Shown: positions 19,990 to 32,420, counted from the stretch's first letter. The stretch is DNA of 64,000 nt from Prosapia bicincta (GCA_036971475.1 JBAIZL010000003.1:52917842-52981841), one strand, 5' to 3'. Program-made: numbers and translations. The notes: generated by a model not told the origin, from the sequence alone.

Positions 19990-21392
19990 GTAAAATCATA
20001 ATTTATATTTATTTTTAATTTCTGTGAGTTTTTAGCAAAGTACAACTTTAATACTTTTTCAATGTGATATAATTGGTTGAAATTATTTATTTTGCTAATG
20101 TTCATGTATATAAGTTTGAAAATTAACTGTACTGATCTTAAATTAATTTAGCTGTTTTGTGCTTATTATAAGGTCTAAAATTATTTAAATTAAAATTTAT
20201 TTGTATTATTTTATAGTACTATAAAGTTTATACATGCAATTTTTATAATTACTTTCATTAAATAACTTCTCTCTGTTCGCTCTAGTTCTAATAAAGTCCT
20301 GCAAAAACAGATAAAATATGATTTCGAAGTGAATTAAGTAGCTACAAATATTTACAGTAAAAGTGAATTTTTTTGAAATTATTTGTTACTAAAAAAAGTA
20401 ATTAAGTGCTTTGGAGATTCAGTTTGTGTATAATGTGTATATTAATTTGTTTTCATCAAAACTGACAAATTATGATTTATTTCTGTAATTTTACACTGTA
20501 ACTCATTTGTCCCTTCGGTCAGTCCAAAAGGGTTAAACATTTATAAAAAACGAGTTTAAGCATGTTTCCGCAAGTCAAGTGTGAAATTATGTAGGACTTA
20601 TTTTTCATCATCATCATTAAAAAAAAAAAGTTGTTAAAAATGAGGGTACCTTTGTTAGAAAAGTGTTCTGGAGATAGTTAATGTATTATTTATTTAAGAT
20701 AAACTGGATGACAACTCTTAATTTTCAAGGTATTGCCTAAATTACAGCCTGGTTGACGTGAATGGATGTTGCATCCTTTTCTCCATATCTAACATTAAAA
20801 AAAAATTATTTCTAGATAGAGTCTTACTGATTTTAATTTTAAACAGATGATAAACATAAAGTGGGATTTCTGTTAAAAAAAAACAATTTTAAAAGACTTA
20901 CCAACCCTAAATAATTCACTCTAAATAATATTCTTTGGTTACTCAGAAAACAATAATAAACTGATCCTTGTGTGTCGATTCCTTGTGAAAAATTGAATTT
21001 ATATTGTTATACTAGAATTTTTTATTTTATTTTTTATCAAACAAATCTTATATATTGTCAGTTCAAGGTAATTGAATCAGTGCTAAATAAACTTTATTAA
21101 AATTTCTAGCATTAAGGAAAGTTGAAGGAGTATGCTGAATGTATAGATAGCAGATTTTTATTTCAAAGAAGTTTTTATTTTTTTTATATGAAAAGTGATA
21201 ACATGCAATGATAAGCTAAATTTGTTTGAACTTATATTTTAAACTTATGTCCTAATCTTAATAAGTTTTGGTTGGTTTGAATTCAAAGCATTAATTGGTA
21301 ATTCGACTTCATTGTGAAATGATGCTAAATTTGAAGAAAGGTCCTAACATATAAAACATGTATATCCATTATACTAATTAATATATTGCAAT
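19990..21392. other. intron sequence, nothing recognised
   Basis: AT-rich start of the 15.9-kb intron. No element was recognised. Confidence 0.4.
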
Positions 21393-21743
21393 TATTACTA
21401 AACACTTTTAAATGTTTTAAACTTGCCTATAGTAGCACTTACTTTGCTTGTTGAGGACGGCCGTTTTGGGAGATGTGTCCCTTTGTCAACTCAAACCATA
21501 ACTGATCTAAAGTTTTATGTAGGTTAGAGTGGGGGTGGGATATTTTGGTGGTGTGAGTGTATTTTGTGTGTATTAGGAGTTATCCTAAAATATCCCACAT
21601 CCACCCTAACCTACGTAAACCTTGAGATGAGTTACGGTCTGAGTTGACAAAGGGACACATCTCCCGAAACGGCCGTCCTCAACAAGCAAAGTAAGTTCTA
21701 CTATAGGCAAGTTTAAAACATTTAAAAGTGTTTAGTGATTACT
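21393..21743. repeat. 350-bp palindromic foldback element
   Basis: The left arm from 21393 pairs with the right arm ending at 21743, centred near 21568, with a short spacer. Shared blocks are ACTTGCCTATAGTAG, GGACGGCCGTTTTGGGAGAT and TATCCCAC/GTGGGATA. The arms are diverged but clearly paired. There is no ORF. The right arm contains a hammerhead-like fold at 21640-21681. Confidence 0.85.
21640..21681 (+). ncRNA. hammerhead-like fold with UUGACAA core in palindrome
   Basis: Helix I TGAG 21640-21643 with CTCA 21678-21681, core TTGACAA 21644-21650, extra A, helix II GGGA 21652-21655 with TCCC 21662-21665, GAA 21666-21668, palindromic helix III ACGGCCGT 21669-21676, then C 21677. C3 and G8 deviate from the active consensus. 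Confidence 0.35.
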
Positions 21744-21855
21744 AGTAGCTCACACGAAGATGGAATCAACAAATGTTTGCAATTATTAGTTTTCTAGTGA
21801 TTGTTTAAAAAAATAATAAGTTTTTCAGATACTTGACCCTCTGAGTATGACAATT

Positions 21856-22378
21856 ATACAGCGCCCTAGGTTAAGTTGAGCAAGCCAGGTAGCTGGGGGA
21901 TTAGGATTGGCCTGGGGCCTATGAATAGGTGGGACGGCGTGGCGAGAACATCTCATTATTGACACATTTACCAACTACTTATTACGCCACTTAACAACGT
22001 TAATCTTATAAATTTGCGTTATATAGGAAAAACGTTGATACGGTTTTCTTAATTACTATTAAAAAAACGATTGCGTGTTTGTCTCATGTTAATCGGCCAA
22101 AAGTATGATTACCCATACGGAAGTAAAGTTTCATTTAAAGTCTGCCGATTAACATAAAACAAACACACAATTATTTGTTTATTAATAATTAAGAAAACCA
22201 TATCAACATTTTTCCTCATATAATGTGTATTTATTAGATTAACATTTTTAAGTGGAGTAATCGGCGATACGTCACTAATGGGATGTTCTCGCAGGATTGT
22301 CCCAGCCTATTCATAGGCCCAGACCGATCTTAATCCTCCAGCTACCTGGCTTCCCTCAACTTAACCTGAGACATCGTA
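21856..22378. repeat. 520-bp palindromic foldback element
   Basis: The left arm (GGTTAAGTTGAG, AAGCCAGGTAGCTGG, GGCCTATGAATAGG) is the inverse of the right arm (CCTATTCATAGGCC, CCAGCTACCTGGCTT, CTCAACTTAACC). The arms continue toward a centre near 22120. No coding sequence was seen. It probably belongs to a non-autonomous DNA transposon. Confidence 0.85.
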
Positions 22379-23274
22379 TAGAACGAGTTGTAACTATAGA
22401 AAGAAGTTTTGTAGGTATAGCATATTAAAAAATATGTATAACAATAATGAATAAATAAATTATCAATTCATACACAATGACCATTTATTTTGTTCAGTGT
22501 AATACTACATTTTGTTCCTAATAATGATTTGTTATTTTAAGATCTAGTAAGCATGTTAGTTTAAGTAGCACATTTTGTTTTTTTTTACACTGTTTAAAGA
22601 TGTTTATGTATTATTAATGTATCTACAGGTTTATTAAATTTATTTTAATATAAAATAAAGTTTAATTTTTATTACATTTTATTCTTTGTATTTATTATGA
22701 ATGCAAGATAATTTGAACTAAAACTTTTCAACTGAATTTGAATGATGGTCTGTCTTCAGTATATACATTTTGTAATATAGTTCATTTTATAAACATAGAT
22801 AAAATCTTATATGTAAATAAAATAGCACTAAAGGTGTGTCTGGGAAAATGATTCATCACATTTTTATAATTCAAATACTTGACTAAACTCACTGAGTTGA
22901 ATAAATATTTAATTAAATATAATTATAAAAATAAATAAATATACATAAACATTAAAAGGAACAATAAAAGTATATGTACCTAATATTTAGATGTGATGAT
23001 TAATCAGAAATCAATAGTGTTTAAAGTTTGTTATAAAATTAGTGATGTATTTTGATTTATACATTATTTAAAAAACTAATTGTGAAATATATCTAATGAA
23101 GTTTTATAAATAAAACATGTTTACTCAGAAAACTAGTTTGTTTTTAAAAACAAAATTTTATGTCTTGTAACACTGAGAAAAAAAATTGTATTATTAATTA
23201 ATAAAAACTACTTAAAATAAAATCTTCAGAAAAATATACTTCACCTTTCCATATAATTTGTAACTTCAGTTCAG
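22379..23274. other. intron sequence, nothing recognised
   Basis: Very AT-rich. No feature was recognised. Confidence 0.4.
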
Positions 23275-23400
23275 TGCAACAAGAATGTCAGAAGAAAACA
23301 ACTATCACGAGGAGAAAGCAATGAATCAGAGAAAGTTTCAACAATAAATACAGATTATTTAGTCCATCATCATGCTATTAATATCATGTTAACAGTTTTA
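23275..23400 (+). CDS. gene 1, candidate extra exon
   Basis: The acceptor cttcagttcag is followed by a phase-0 open stretch starting CNKNVRRKQLSRGESNESEK. A usable donor TTA|gtaagc comes after 42 codons, also phase 0. The frame stays open for 70 codons to a stop at 23485-23487, so it could also be an alternative terminal exon. The first half matches the Arg/Ser/Glu style of gene 1. The second half looks less coding. Treat as tentative. Confidence 0.3.
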
Positions 23401-23506
23401 GTAAGCAATAAGATTTATAAAATACAAGATAACACTTGCTATAACATTTGTCATTGTGATAAAACAATTACAGACAAGTTAACATAAAAAAATATGATAA
23501 AGTATA

Positions 23507-24180
23507 TACAGTACAGTCTCGATAATTTGAGGTAAATGGGATTAAAACCCTCGAACTACCGAAAAGGTAGATTACACAGAAATACGCTCTTGTGGATGAG
23601 AAAAAATATGAGTTTTAATGAACCCTAATACTATAATTAAAATGCACTAAATAATTTTATAGAACTTAATATGCACATTTCTTGGAAGCCCGACTCATTT
23701 AGTTTGCATACCTTATTGATATAAACATTTTTTGTAAGTTCAATTTATTTTCTTTGCATATCATATTGATGTAAGCATTTTTCGGAACTCTGACTCATTT
23801 CCTTTGCATACTGTATCGATATAAACATATCTTGGAAGCCCGACTCATTTCATTTGCATACCGTATTGATAAAAACATTTTTCGGAAGTCCAACACATTT
23901 TTTTTGCATACCAAATTGATATAAACATTTTTCGGAAGTACAACTCATTTCCTTTGCATACTGTATTGATAAAACATATATTGGAAGCTCGGTTCATTTC
24001 CTTTGCATACTGTATGGATATAGACATATCTTGAAGCCCGATTTATTTCATTTGCATACCGTATGGCTATAAACATCTCTTGGAAGCTCGACTCATCATT
24101 TTCTTTGAAATAGATAAAATAGGCTTGAATTTAACGGAAGCTCAAACTATCCGGACTTGGATTTTCTAGACTTTACTGTA
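23507..24180. mobile_element. pogo/Tigger-like MITE with internal tandem repeat
   Basis: Imperfect inverted ends CAGTACAGTCTCGATAAT (from 23509) and the complement of CAGTAAAGTCTAGAAAAT (to 24178) lie next to TA target dinucleotides at 23507-23508 and 24179-24180. No transposase is seen. The interior is largely a minisatellite. Confidence 0.7.
23681..24095. repeat. 50-bp minisatellite, about 8 copies
   Basis: Diverged units of about 50 bp containing GGAAGCCCGACTCATTT, then TTTGCATACCGTATTGATA, then AAACAT. The stretch open on the minus strand is a by-product of the repeat. Confidence 0.85.
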
Positions 24181-24649
24181 CATATAACCTTTTGAGGATG
24201 ATAACTGGATTAGAGAATTTATCATTAAACTGGACTATTAAACTGATGATGAAGCGACAGCCATCTATAAATCTACTTCAGGATATGGATGAATTTAATA
24301 ATCATAATATTTGTAGTCTAATTTTAATTAACATCTAGCTGATTTTTTCACATTGTAGTAGTAATAGTAGTAGTAATTGCATTTATCAAATATTCATGTA
24401 AAACTGTGATTTCATTTCTGTATTAGAAAAATAGTAATTTAGTCATAGAAATCATTAAAGCAGTCATAGTCTTAGCCTTAATTATGTATGTGATTATACT
24501 TCATAGTTATATTTTATCATCATAAAATTTACTGTAGTATCATTTTGAATGTAAGGGTTAGCATCATTTCACAATATAAAATATCTAAAAGCATGGTTTT
24601 ATGTATTATTTAACAACTAATGTTTAGTAATAAATAACATTGCTTGTAA
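24181..24649. other. intron sequence, nothing recognised
   Basis: No feature was recognised. Confidence 0.35.
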
Positions 24650-25100
24650 TCATCTTGAATTCACTGATTAAACTAGAATTAAATAATACTTTTGTATTAT
24701 TTACTAAGTATACTATGTATAACTAAGTGAATACTTATGAGCTTACTTGCTGAAACGGACATACATATTAATTTAAATATTCTTCACAAATTAAACCAAA
24801 AAACTATCAACTATAGAAAAATATGAAATATACAAACACCACTCAACTAATAAAGAAAATATATTAAATGACCACACACACTTTGAAGCCAACACACTGT
24901 TCCATTATATAGTAAACAGCCAACTTAACCTAACCCCACTACACTCATAAATCTTTTGCCAACAACCTTTAATACCTTGCAGGAGCCCGCCAGTAGAGGT
25001 TTAGCTTCGTAAAAGGAACAATTGTTTCGAATCGCATCATCAAGTAAGCTCTTAAGTATTCACTTAGTTTAGTATTATTTAATTCTAGTAATAAATAACA
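24650..25100 (+). mobile_element. PLE family N fragment: C-terminal ORF piece between inverted pLTRs
   Basis: The left arm (24650-24760) and right arm (about 24990-25100) share AATCATCTTGAATTCACTGA, AAGTGAATACTTA and related blocks in inverse orientation. Between them the plus strand encodes a degraded PLE C-terminus (SLEKYEIYKH-like, then ENILNDHTHFEAN). The right arm carries the family hairpin TTCGTAAAAGGAACGAA-like motif. There is no RT core. Confidence 0.7.
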
Positions 25101-26749
25101 AATATTTGTAGAATTATTCTCTAAAAAAATTGTAGAAAACATTATTTTTTAGTTTAGTAAATTAATTACAGTATTAATACAATTATAGTTTCCTAGTTAA
25201 TCAAATTACAAAACAAATTTATTGCTTAAGTCATAACTAATTGCCGATTTAGATTTTTTAAAATTTATTTAGTAAACATCATACAAACACTTGTTTTCTA
25301 AACAATCAATATAAAAATAATTTTATAAATCTAAATTTTTTATAACCATGTTTAATTTGTATGTTGAAAAAAAATTAATTTATGGGGTGTATTAAGTTTT
25401 TGGTCTCTGATGTTACATTCTGCAAGGAAAAATGTGACCAAAAAAGACTATTAAATCCAAAACAAATCTGTCTTGATAGAAACCTAACTTTTTCTGCCAA
25501 AATTCCAGAAGAAAAAGACCTAGCAGAAGATTTTGGACTCGCTAGGCTTGAATTCTACCATACTGACTTGAGTAAATGAAAACTTAATTTCTTCATAAAT
25601 GTTCCGAAACTATAATAATATGTCTTATAATATTCTAATTTCTTTCTGGTGTTTAGTACCGTACCGAAACATTCTAGACATTTTGGAAAAAGGAAGCTAA
25701 TCTGTAACTTCAAGACTAATTAAAAAAAAAAATGAAATTCCATTTTGTACATTAAATCACTTAAAATTGAACACAATTAAAAATTAAAAAAAGGTTAAAG
25801 GCAAACTTTAAATTTTTGTATTCGCAAAATACAATTCTAAAAAGATTTGATTCTATGAAGCTTCTTTAAGAGTTTGTTATAAATGTCATCCTCTGTTACA
25901 GAAAAGTTCTCATGGATAGAAGCCACTGCTAGGGCATTTAGGGAGTTATTTAAGGAGGTATTTGTGGGTTTTATTTCTGAAATATGAGGTCATAGCTGAA
26001 AAAAGGTTAAATGCATTGAAGTGCCTATTCTAAGGGCATTCCATACACATATTTATTAACAGCTCTTAGGTTACTGTTGTCGTTTCATATAAAAACTGCC
26101 TTTAGTTATAATATTCGAATGCTCTTTGAGAGTCTGAAATTAATATGAAAATGTAATGTAGTCAACTAGCAAATGTAATTTTTTTAGCAGATAAAAGATT
26201 AAAATGAAACTTTTAATCCAAACCCTTACTGTACCTCTTAAAAATTAAATACAATTGATTTTTTTCCTAATTTTAATAAAAATAAGAAAATGTGTAGAAT
26301 TTTGTTGTGATATCGAGGTTCTGAATATCCTTAGGTCAAAAAAAAGTATTTAAATTCTTGCCTGAGAGAAAAAAGTGCAAAATACGTTATTGGATGGAAA
26401 CTGATGAGCGAGTATAAGCTTTAATTAGGACTAACTATGTCATCTTTTAAATATTGAACCTCAAAATATAGTGAAATAGTAACAAAAGCATAGTCTATCT
26501 ACTAACCATTATACATCGTGAATATTCCCACATATTGACCAAAACAATTTAATCACAATTTTAAACAAAAAATTACATGAAATAATAGAACAACACAGAA
26601 ACACGCATTTAATGGGAAACCATATTCTAGATAATGTCCATTGTCTGTCTGTTGTATAGATATATATTTTCCTAGTGTTTATTTTTTTTTAAAACGATTT
26701 TCGATCTTATTTTGTTTAAAATTTTTCAAAAAAAAATTTTAATGAATGT
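25101..26749. other. intron; one 65-codon ORF of unknown nature
   Basis: An ORF at 25382-25579 starts MGCIKFLVSDVTFCKEKC and ends FYHTDLSK. I see no family, no clear splice sites and no second copy. It could be a transposon scrap. The remainder shows nothing. Confidence 0.25.
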
Positions 26750-27341
26750 TTCCAATTGGTTAATCTTTTTGAGAGCGTCGCCTGAAATTCTGGGCATGCT
26801 GATGATGTAACGCCTCTCATCAGCCAGTGGACTAAATGCTGCAGCAGGCTTTATTGGCTGCAGAGGCTCTTCTTCTTCTTTATTATCATCATCATCCTCA
26901 TTGGTATTGGAAGCTATTATGTCTTTACAACGTCTTTACAATTTCCTGTTCTGTTTGTACCTCATAAGTTGTAATATTATCATCAAAAGGTACTTTATAA
27001 GGGCTTCTTTAACTTTGTTGTCAGTACACATCGCCAGTTCACACTGCGACCATTTGACACCAGCTTTAATGAAACCGTTTTTAATGTCCTTTGGGTAGAC
27101 TTCATTCATGTCAAAGCAACATGATTAATAGCATCCAAGATTTTTAGCATCCAAAATAAGCAGGATGTTGGTGATTACCTTGTTCCATGGTATAGTATGT
27201 TTGCACTAGTCCCTCATGGTAATCTTGCTATACAACTTTTATTATCCCCTGGTTCATAGGTTGAAGCTTGCTTGTGGTGTTCAGGGATAGAAAAACAATT
27301 TTTATGTTTCATGGGTTTAGCTTGTAACGGCATACAATTTT

Positions 27342-27802
27342 AACAATAAATTGAACTTAAACGATGATCAAAGTCGAGTTTATTATTTTAATGTTATACA
27401 AGCAGCATTATGGTCACTTTTCAAGTGGCCCTTTTCAAGCTTTCAAATCTATAAACATGAAACAATAATAGTTATAATTTAAAAATTAGATTCTCAGTGC
27501 TAGTATGTTTGAAATTGTGTTTAAAGTTGTGAACTTTGCTTTCAAATCTATAAACATGAAACAATAATAGTTATAATTTAAAAATTAGATTCTCAGTGCT
27601 AGTATGTTTGAAATTGTGTTTAAAGTTGTGAACTTTCAATTTATTGTGAATCTAATTTTTAAATTATATCAATTATTGTTTTACGTTTATAGATTTGAAA
27701 ACTTGAAAAGTACCAACTAAAATGTCACCAAAACATTGCTAGTGTAATATTAAAATAACAAACTCGGCATTGATTATTGTTTGAGTTAAATTTTTATCTT
27801 GT
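27342..27802. mobile_element. palindromic MITE with 99-bp internal duplication
   Basis: Inverted arms about 27346-27475 and 27640-27802 share AACTCGGCATTGAT/ATGATCAAAGTCGAGTT and GTTTATAGATTTGAAA blocks. Between them a 99-bp unit beginning TTTCAAATCTATAAACATGA is present twice in direct orientation (from 27441 and from 27540), apparently identical. A partial copy of the right arm lies at 63715-63800. Confidence 0.8.
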
Positions 27803-28435
27803 TTAGTTGAATGTTTTTTTACGTGCTGGACAGATATAAATAAGTAGATGCAGCTTTTGAATATTTCTTTAAAAAATTGTATTGAGCTGTTTTACCTATA
27901 AAACAAATTGTTCTACTGTCATCCATACATGGTGGAGCGCATGTATTCGCATTGAAACGAACAAATGTTCTTGAAACAATATGGTAATTTCGACTTTCCC
28001 ACGCACAACAATTTAGGTTTTTCTGGACCATATCCATTTGTGAACTATAGTACTAAAAGTTTCTCTGTACTTAGTTTTCTACTGTGGCATTTGTCTATTA
28101 TAAACTAGAATGCTTACCTGCCATAACTTTGAAAAAAGTCCAAACTCAGCATTAAAAACTTCACACGGGGAGAAATTCTTCAGCAACGTGGCAACTAGGT
28201 TTCTTTCCAACAAGAAACATCTTCCTCATTTACTGACTTTACTTTTCTACTGACCTGACAATATGAAGTCCATATTTTGTTTTGAATTGATCAATTCTTC
28301 CAGTGTACCCAGTAAAATTATTAATTTGAAACTCTTTTATGATTTCTTGTGTTTTTTCTGTTAGCAATGTCCTATTTATAGTCAGATGTAAGCTGTGGCC
28401 TTGCAAAACATTTTACAGTTGAAGTTGCTTGATGT

Positions 28436-28935
28436 AATCATCTTGAATTCACTGATTAAAATAATTTTAAAAATACTTAACTAAGTGAATACGTAATTGC
28501 TTACCTGCTGACGCGTTTCAAAACATTTGTTCCTTTTACGAAGGTAACCCTCTACTGGCGGCATCGGTTAGGTGTAAAGGCTCTAACGGAAATGGGTTTA
28601 TGACTGTGGAATGGGGTGGGTTGTTTTGGTTGTGTGTCAAATAATAGAAAAGGCTGTTGGTTTCAAAACTAAGAACCTTAGAAAAATATGTAATATACAA
28701 ACACTACACAACAGATAAAGAAAACTCATTATAATCACATTTTGAAGCCAACAGCCTTTTCTATTATATAACACACAACCAAAACAACCCACCCCATTCC
28801 ACAATCATAAATCCATTCTCGTTAGAGCTTTTACACCTAGTCGTTGCCGCCAGTAGAAGGTTAGCCTCGTAAAAGGAACGAATGTTTTGAAAGTAAGCGA
28901 TTACATATTCACTTATTTAAGTAATTTTAAAATTA
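28436..28935. mobile_element. head-to-head PLE family N palindrome
   Basis: Arms 28436-28670 and 28700-28935 are inverse copies. Each has a PLE C-terminal coding scrap (LEKYVIYKHYTTDKENS on the plus strand) followed by the pLTR blocks GCCGCCAGTAGAAGGTTAGC and GTAAAAGGAACGAATGTTTT. It is inserted in the Tigger remnant. Confidence 0.7.
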
Positions 28936-29477
28936 GTTCTTTTACAATTGTTCATACCTCCAAATCTTTATTGCCTTTCTTTCGTTTCATCTTGCACTGT
29001 GTTTCATCTAAGTACTTTTTCTCTTTTAAAATTGTTCTTAATGTGGAACTTGGATTAACCACGATTTGTGAAAATTTTAATATGATTCCTCAGTTGTGAG
29101 TTTTCATCATAGTCCTAAATTTTAAACTTATCATCATCTGATAAAGCATTTCTTTTTATCCTGCTCATCTCACAAAACTAAAAAACACACTAATCTATAC
29201 TTGATAACAACTACACACTGTAAAAATAAATGATCCTATGGCCCACATAAATAAATGATCCCACATACAGTTACTTACTTTTTACAAAATCTCCAGTGAC
29301 TGACTATTCTCTACTGATGTTTCGTCCTGAAAATCGTTTTGTAAAAAAAAGAGTAATAACCAGGATTCAAAGCGTACTATCCTTATGTCTTTTTTGCTAA
29401 GTATTAGGGTCTGAAAAAAAAATTGTAAAAGGTAGGAAAACATCTTAAATTTAGGGTATTAAGCAGATTTCACTGTA

Positions 29478-30899
29478 ATTTTGATTTTACGTTGTTACAA
29501 ACATAATAACCTGTACACAACAAAAACTTTCTATTGAACAATACATCATCATATCCATAGTTATTTATGTATGAAATTTTAATATTAGATTGTTACAGTT
29601 TCCCACAGTTATTTTTATTATTATTTTGACTAGTATTTAATTGATTGCAAAGTTATTTGATACATTTAATATCACATATGCTTCTAACTTTGTGGACGAT
29701 GTTCTCTCTTATCTGGTTGGGGCAGGGGAACATTTTCCAATTTAAGTACTGGCTCTTACTTATTTCTTTTACACCGTGGTATGGGTTGCAGTACACTTGG
29801 TAATGGTATTGGCTGAGCTTCTTTCTTAGAAGTTTTGAGGTTAAGAGTAATAGTAGTGTAAGTCTATACACATCAATTGGCCAATATGCAAAACTTACTA
29901 TTTGGATGAGCGAAGTGGGAATTCCTAAACTTCTGAACTATTATTCCTAGTTTTATGGTTGGGATTCCTCTCTTTACATTTGCTCTTTGATGCTTAGTGG
30001 ATACGTGTTTGGATGATGAAAGATGGTTAAAAGACCATTGATAGTAATGGGTTTCAGCATATATTATTTTGGTTTTAATCTTCTATTTTAATAAAACTCT
30101 GAAAGAGACCTTCTGCATGCAACATCCTACATGTAGGCCTGTAACACAATAGAATGTTTCAAAAGTTTTCTTTGAAGGAGTATGGTTGTTGAAGATGGAG
30201 TTAATTCAGTTGTAGTTGGTAATTTGGAGAGATGAACTTCCAACCATCTACATTTTGAGTTTAGTGCTAGAACTAAGAAATAGAATCTGTTTAGGAGGCC
30301 TGGGTCCCATAGTCTAAGTCCTATGAACAGGACCAGTGGAAGTGGATGGTTTACTTTCATTTGCTTGAATATAGACATCCTTGTTATTATTTTGATGAGA
30401 TATATAGCATATACAAAACTGGTTGACAGTAAAAACTTTACTGGCATTTGGGAAAATACCACATTTCTTGAAGCTAACCTTGATGTTCATTTGCGTCATT
30501 ACTTTTACTTGAGCAAGGTTTCTGGATAGTAATGTCAACAGCAGCCTGTAATGTGCTTTAAATAAGAGGGTAGGCTGACATGCTTGTAGAAAAAGAAAAA
30601 ATAAACTTCAGAAGTGAGCCTGGTAGCAATTGGAAGTACTATTTATTCTTTATATGTTTCCACTATTTGAAAATTTTGCATTCATCCTATTTTTTCTTAA
30701 GTAGTGAAAGTATGGCATTGTGCTCAGGTGTTATGTCAGTGTGTGTAAAACAATATGTGGTTTTCAAATTTTTAACTGCTGAGAAAGTGAATCTGAATGA
30801 GATTCATCATTATTTAAAGGTTGCTTATTGTGACTGTTGATAGGTCTACTGTAAATCGATTGGTAATAAAATTTGTTGACTGTCAATTTGGAAAAGCTT
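29478..30899. other. intron; no confident feature
   Basis: Several short minus-strand ORFs (29653-29871, 30127-30538) have no recognisable family. They could be remnants of a DNA transposon, as the next segment is one. Confidence 0.3.
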
Positions 30900-31700
30900 C
30901 AATTGTTGATGAAACGCAGTGGATGTCCAATCACTGTCAGATATGGTACATTGCAAATGGTATAGCATAATATCTGTCCACAATGAGAACCTCACCGATT
31001 CACAGACAAGAATAAACAACATCGATTGGGATGCTTTGAACAAGTTTTGAAGCACTACCGTGAGAAACGAGATCACTCCTTTGAATATTATGATAGGGGA
31101 CAAGTAGTGGGGTCATTTCAACCCTGAAGATTAAAAGCAGAACTATTAAATATCTTCATCCACATTTTTCCAAAGTGAAAAAGTTCAGAGCTTAACTATC
31201 CACAATAAAACTTCATTTGACTTTGTTTTTGGATGCTTGTCGAGCTTATGTGACATTACCCGGAATGAGAGGAATTGATAGATTGTACTTAGTGCATATA
31301 TGTATCTACTATAAAACACCTCTGATATCGAATTTGTCATGTTAAGCCTGATGTCACTAATATTGCAACATGACAATTCTCATCCACACACTTTGCATGC
31401 AATTGAAGAAGCTTTGTGAAACCTGAAGTTAGAATAAGTTCTACACTCTCCATTATTCCTCTGACCTCGCACCTTGTGATTTTAATTTTTCTCCTCTACT
31501 TAATAGAGACTTTAAAGGTAGCCAATTATAGTTCGGACCATAAGGTGAAGGAGGCTCTTGCGTCCTGGGTTTGAGAAAACACTGAAAAAATTTGGAATGA
31601 CAGTGAAGGCACTTGTTTTATTTTGGGAGAAATGTGTAATGCTTAAGGTGACTGTGTAGAAAAATAACAAATGATTTTGAAGTTTAAAAATTTTACTTGG
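30900..31700 (+). pseudogene. degraded mariner-type transposase
   Basis: The plus strand carries NNIDWDALNKF-like sequence near 31015. The catalytic HDNSHPH block is at 31369-31389, then a decayed region corresponding to the YSPDLAPxDF stretch and the C-terminal GDCVEK-like end near 31650. There are many stops. No TIRs were defined. Confidence 0.55.
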
Positions 31701-32302
31701 ATTTGTTTTCCACCCAAATCTTGCTATTTCTTATTGGTTGCCTTCTAAAAGTAAGTGTGCATTAGTTGCCTGTCCACCCTTGTGGTTTAAAAACACAGCA
31801 AGGGGTTGCAGTCTATTACTACATTTTATTTATTTTTGTTCTCAAACTATTGTACTTGAAATATTAATAAGAACAATAAGATAATTATATTTGATTATAG
31901 CTTCTGTGAAGCCTGAAATCTTAAATGTGAATATACTATAATATACAGCTTAACAAATTTTGTGTCTGTAATAAAAAAAGTTACAATAAATCAAAATTTC
32001 TATGTAAATTATTTCATTGATATACTATGATGAAATAATGTTTGGAATTACAAAAAACAAACATAAAAGCCCTTCAGTAGAGTTTTATCAGCTGTTTGCA
32101 AATTGGAACTATGGGCAAGAGTCAGTTTTATGCAGTTGTTAACAGTGTTCACTACCTGTTAAGTATCAAAATTTAAATAACCTTATTGTCTCTTTGTGAG
32201 TCGTGTCTTATAGTGGTTGACCCTCCCTATATATATTGTACTATTACTTTGGTAATTGTATAAAGTATTTTTTGAAACAGTTCAGGACGGTTAAAATATA
32301 AC
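31701..32302. other. intron sequence, nothing recognised
   Basis: No element was recognised. Confidence 0.35.
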
Positions 32303-32374
32303 GGTGTGTGTGTGTCTGTGTATGTATGTATGTGTGTATGTGTGTGTGCGTGTGTGTGTGTGTGCGTGCATGCA

Positions 32375-32420
<46 letters not shown>

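Larger units (their letters stand above)
26750..29475 (-). pseudogene. degraded pogo/Tigger transposase, broken by nested repeats
   Basis: Read on the minus strand from the right. A terminal inverted repeat ends in TTTCACTG at 29475 followed by TA. At about 29165-28960 there is a CENP-B-type N-terminus (MSRIKRNALSDDDKFKI). At about 27330-26900 there is the DDE end (LQPMNQGIIK, then ILDAINHVAL, then TPK-like). The frame is destroyed by many stops and shifts. The PLE palindrome 28436-28935 and the MITE 27342-27802 have inserted into it. I did not find the opposite TIR. The intervening minus-strand ORF at 27819-28037 may be part of it. Confidence 0.6.

Noticed and set aside
23681..24095. CRISPR-like regular repeats
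   Set aside because: Diverged 50-bp tandem units with no unique spacers, in a eukaryotic MITE; this is a minisatellite.
25382..25579. 65-codon ORF as a gene
   Set aside because: No family, no splice context, no second copy; the length is possible by chance.
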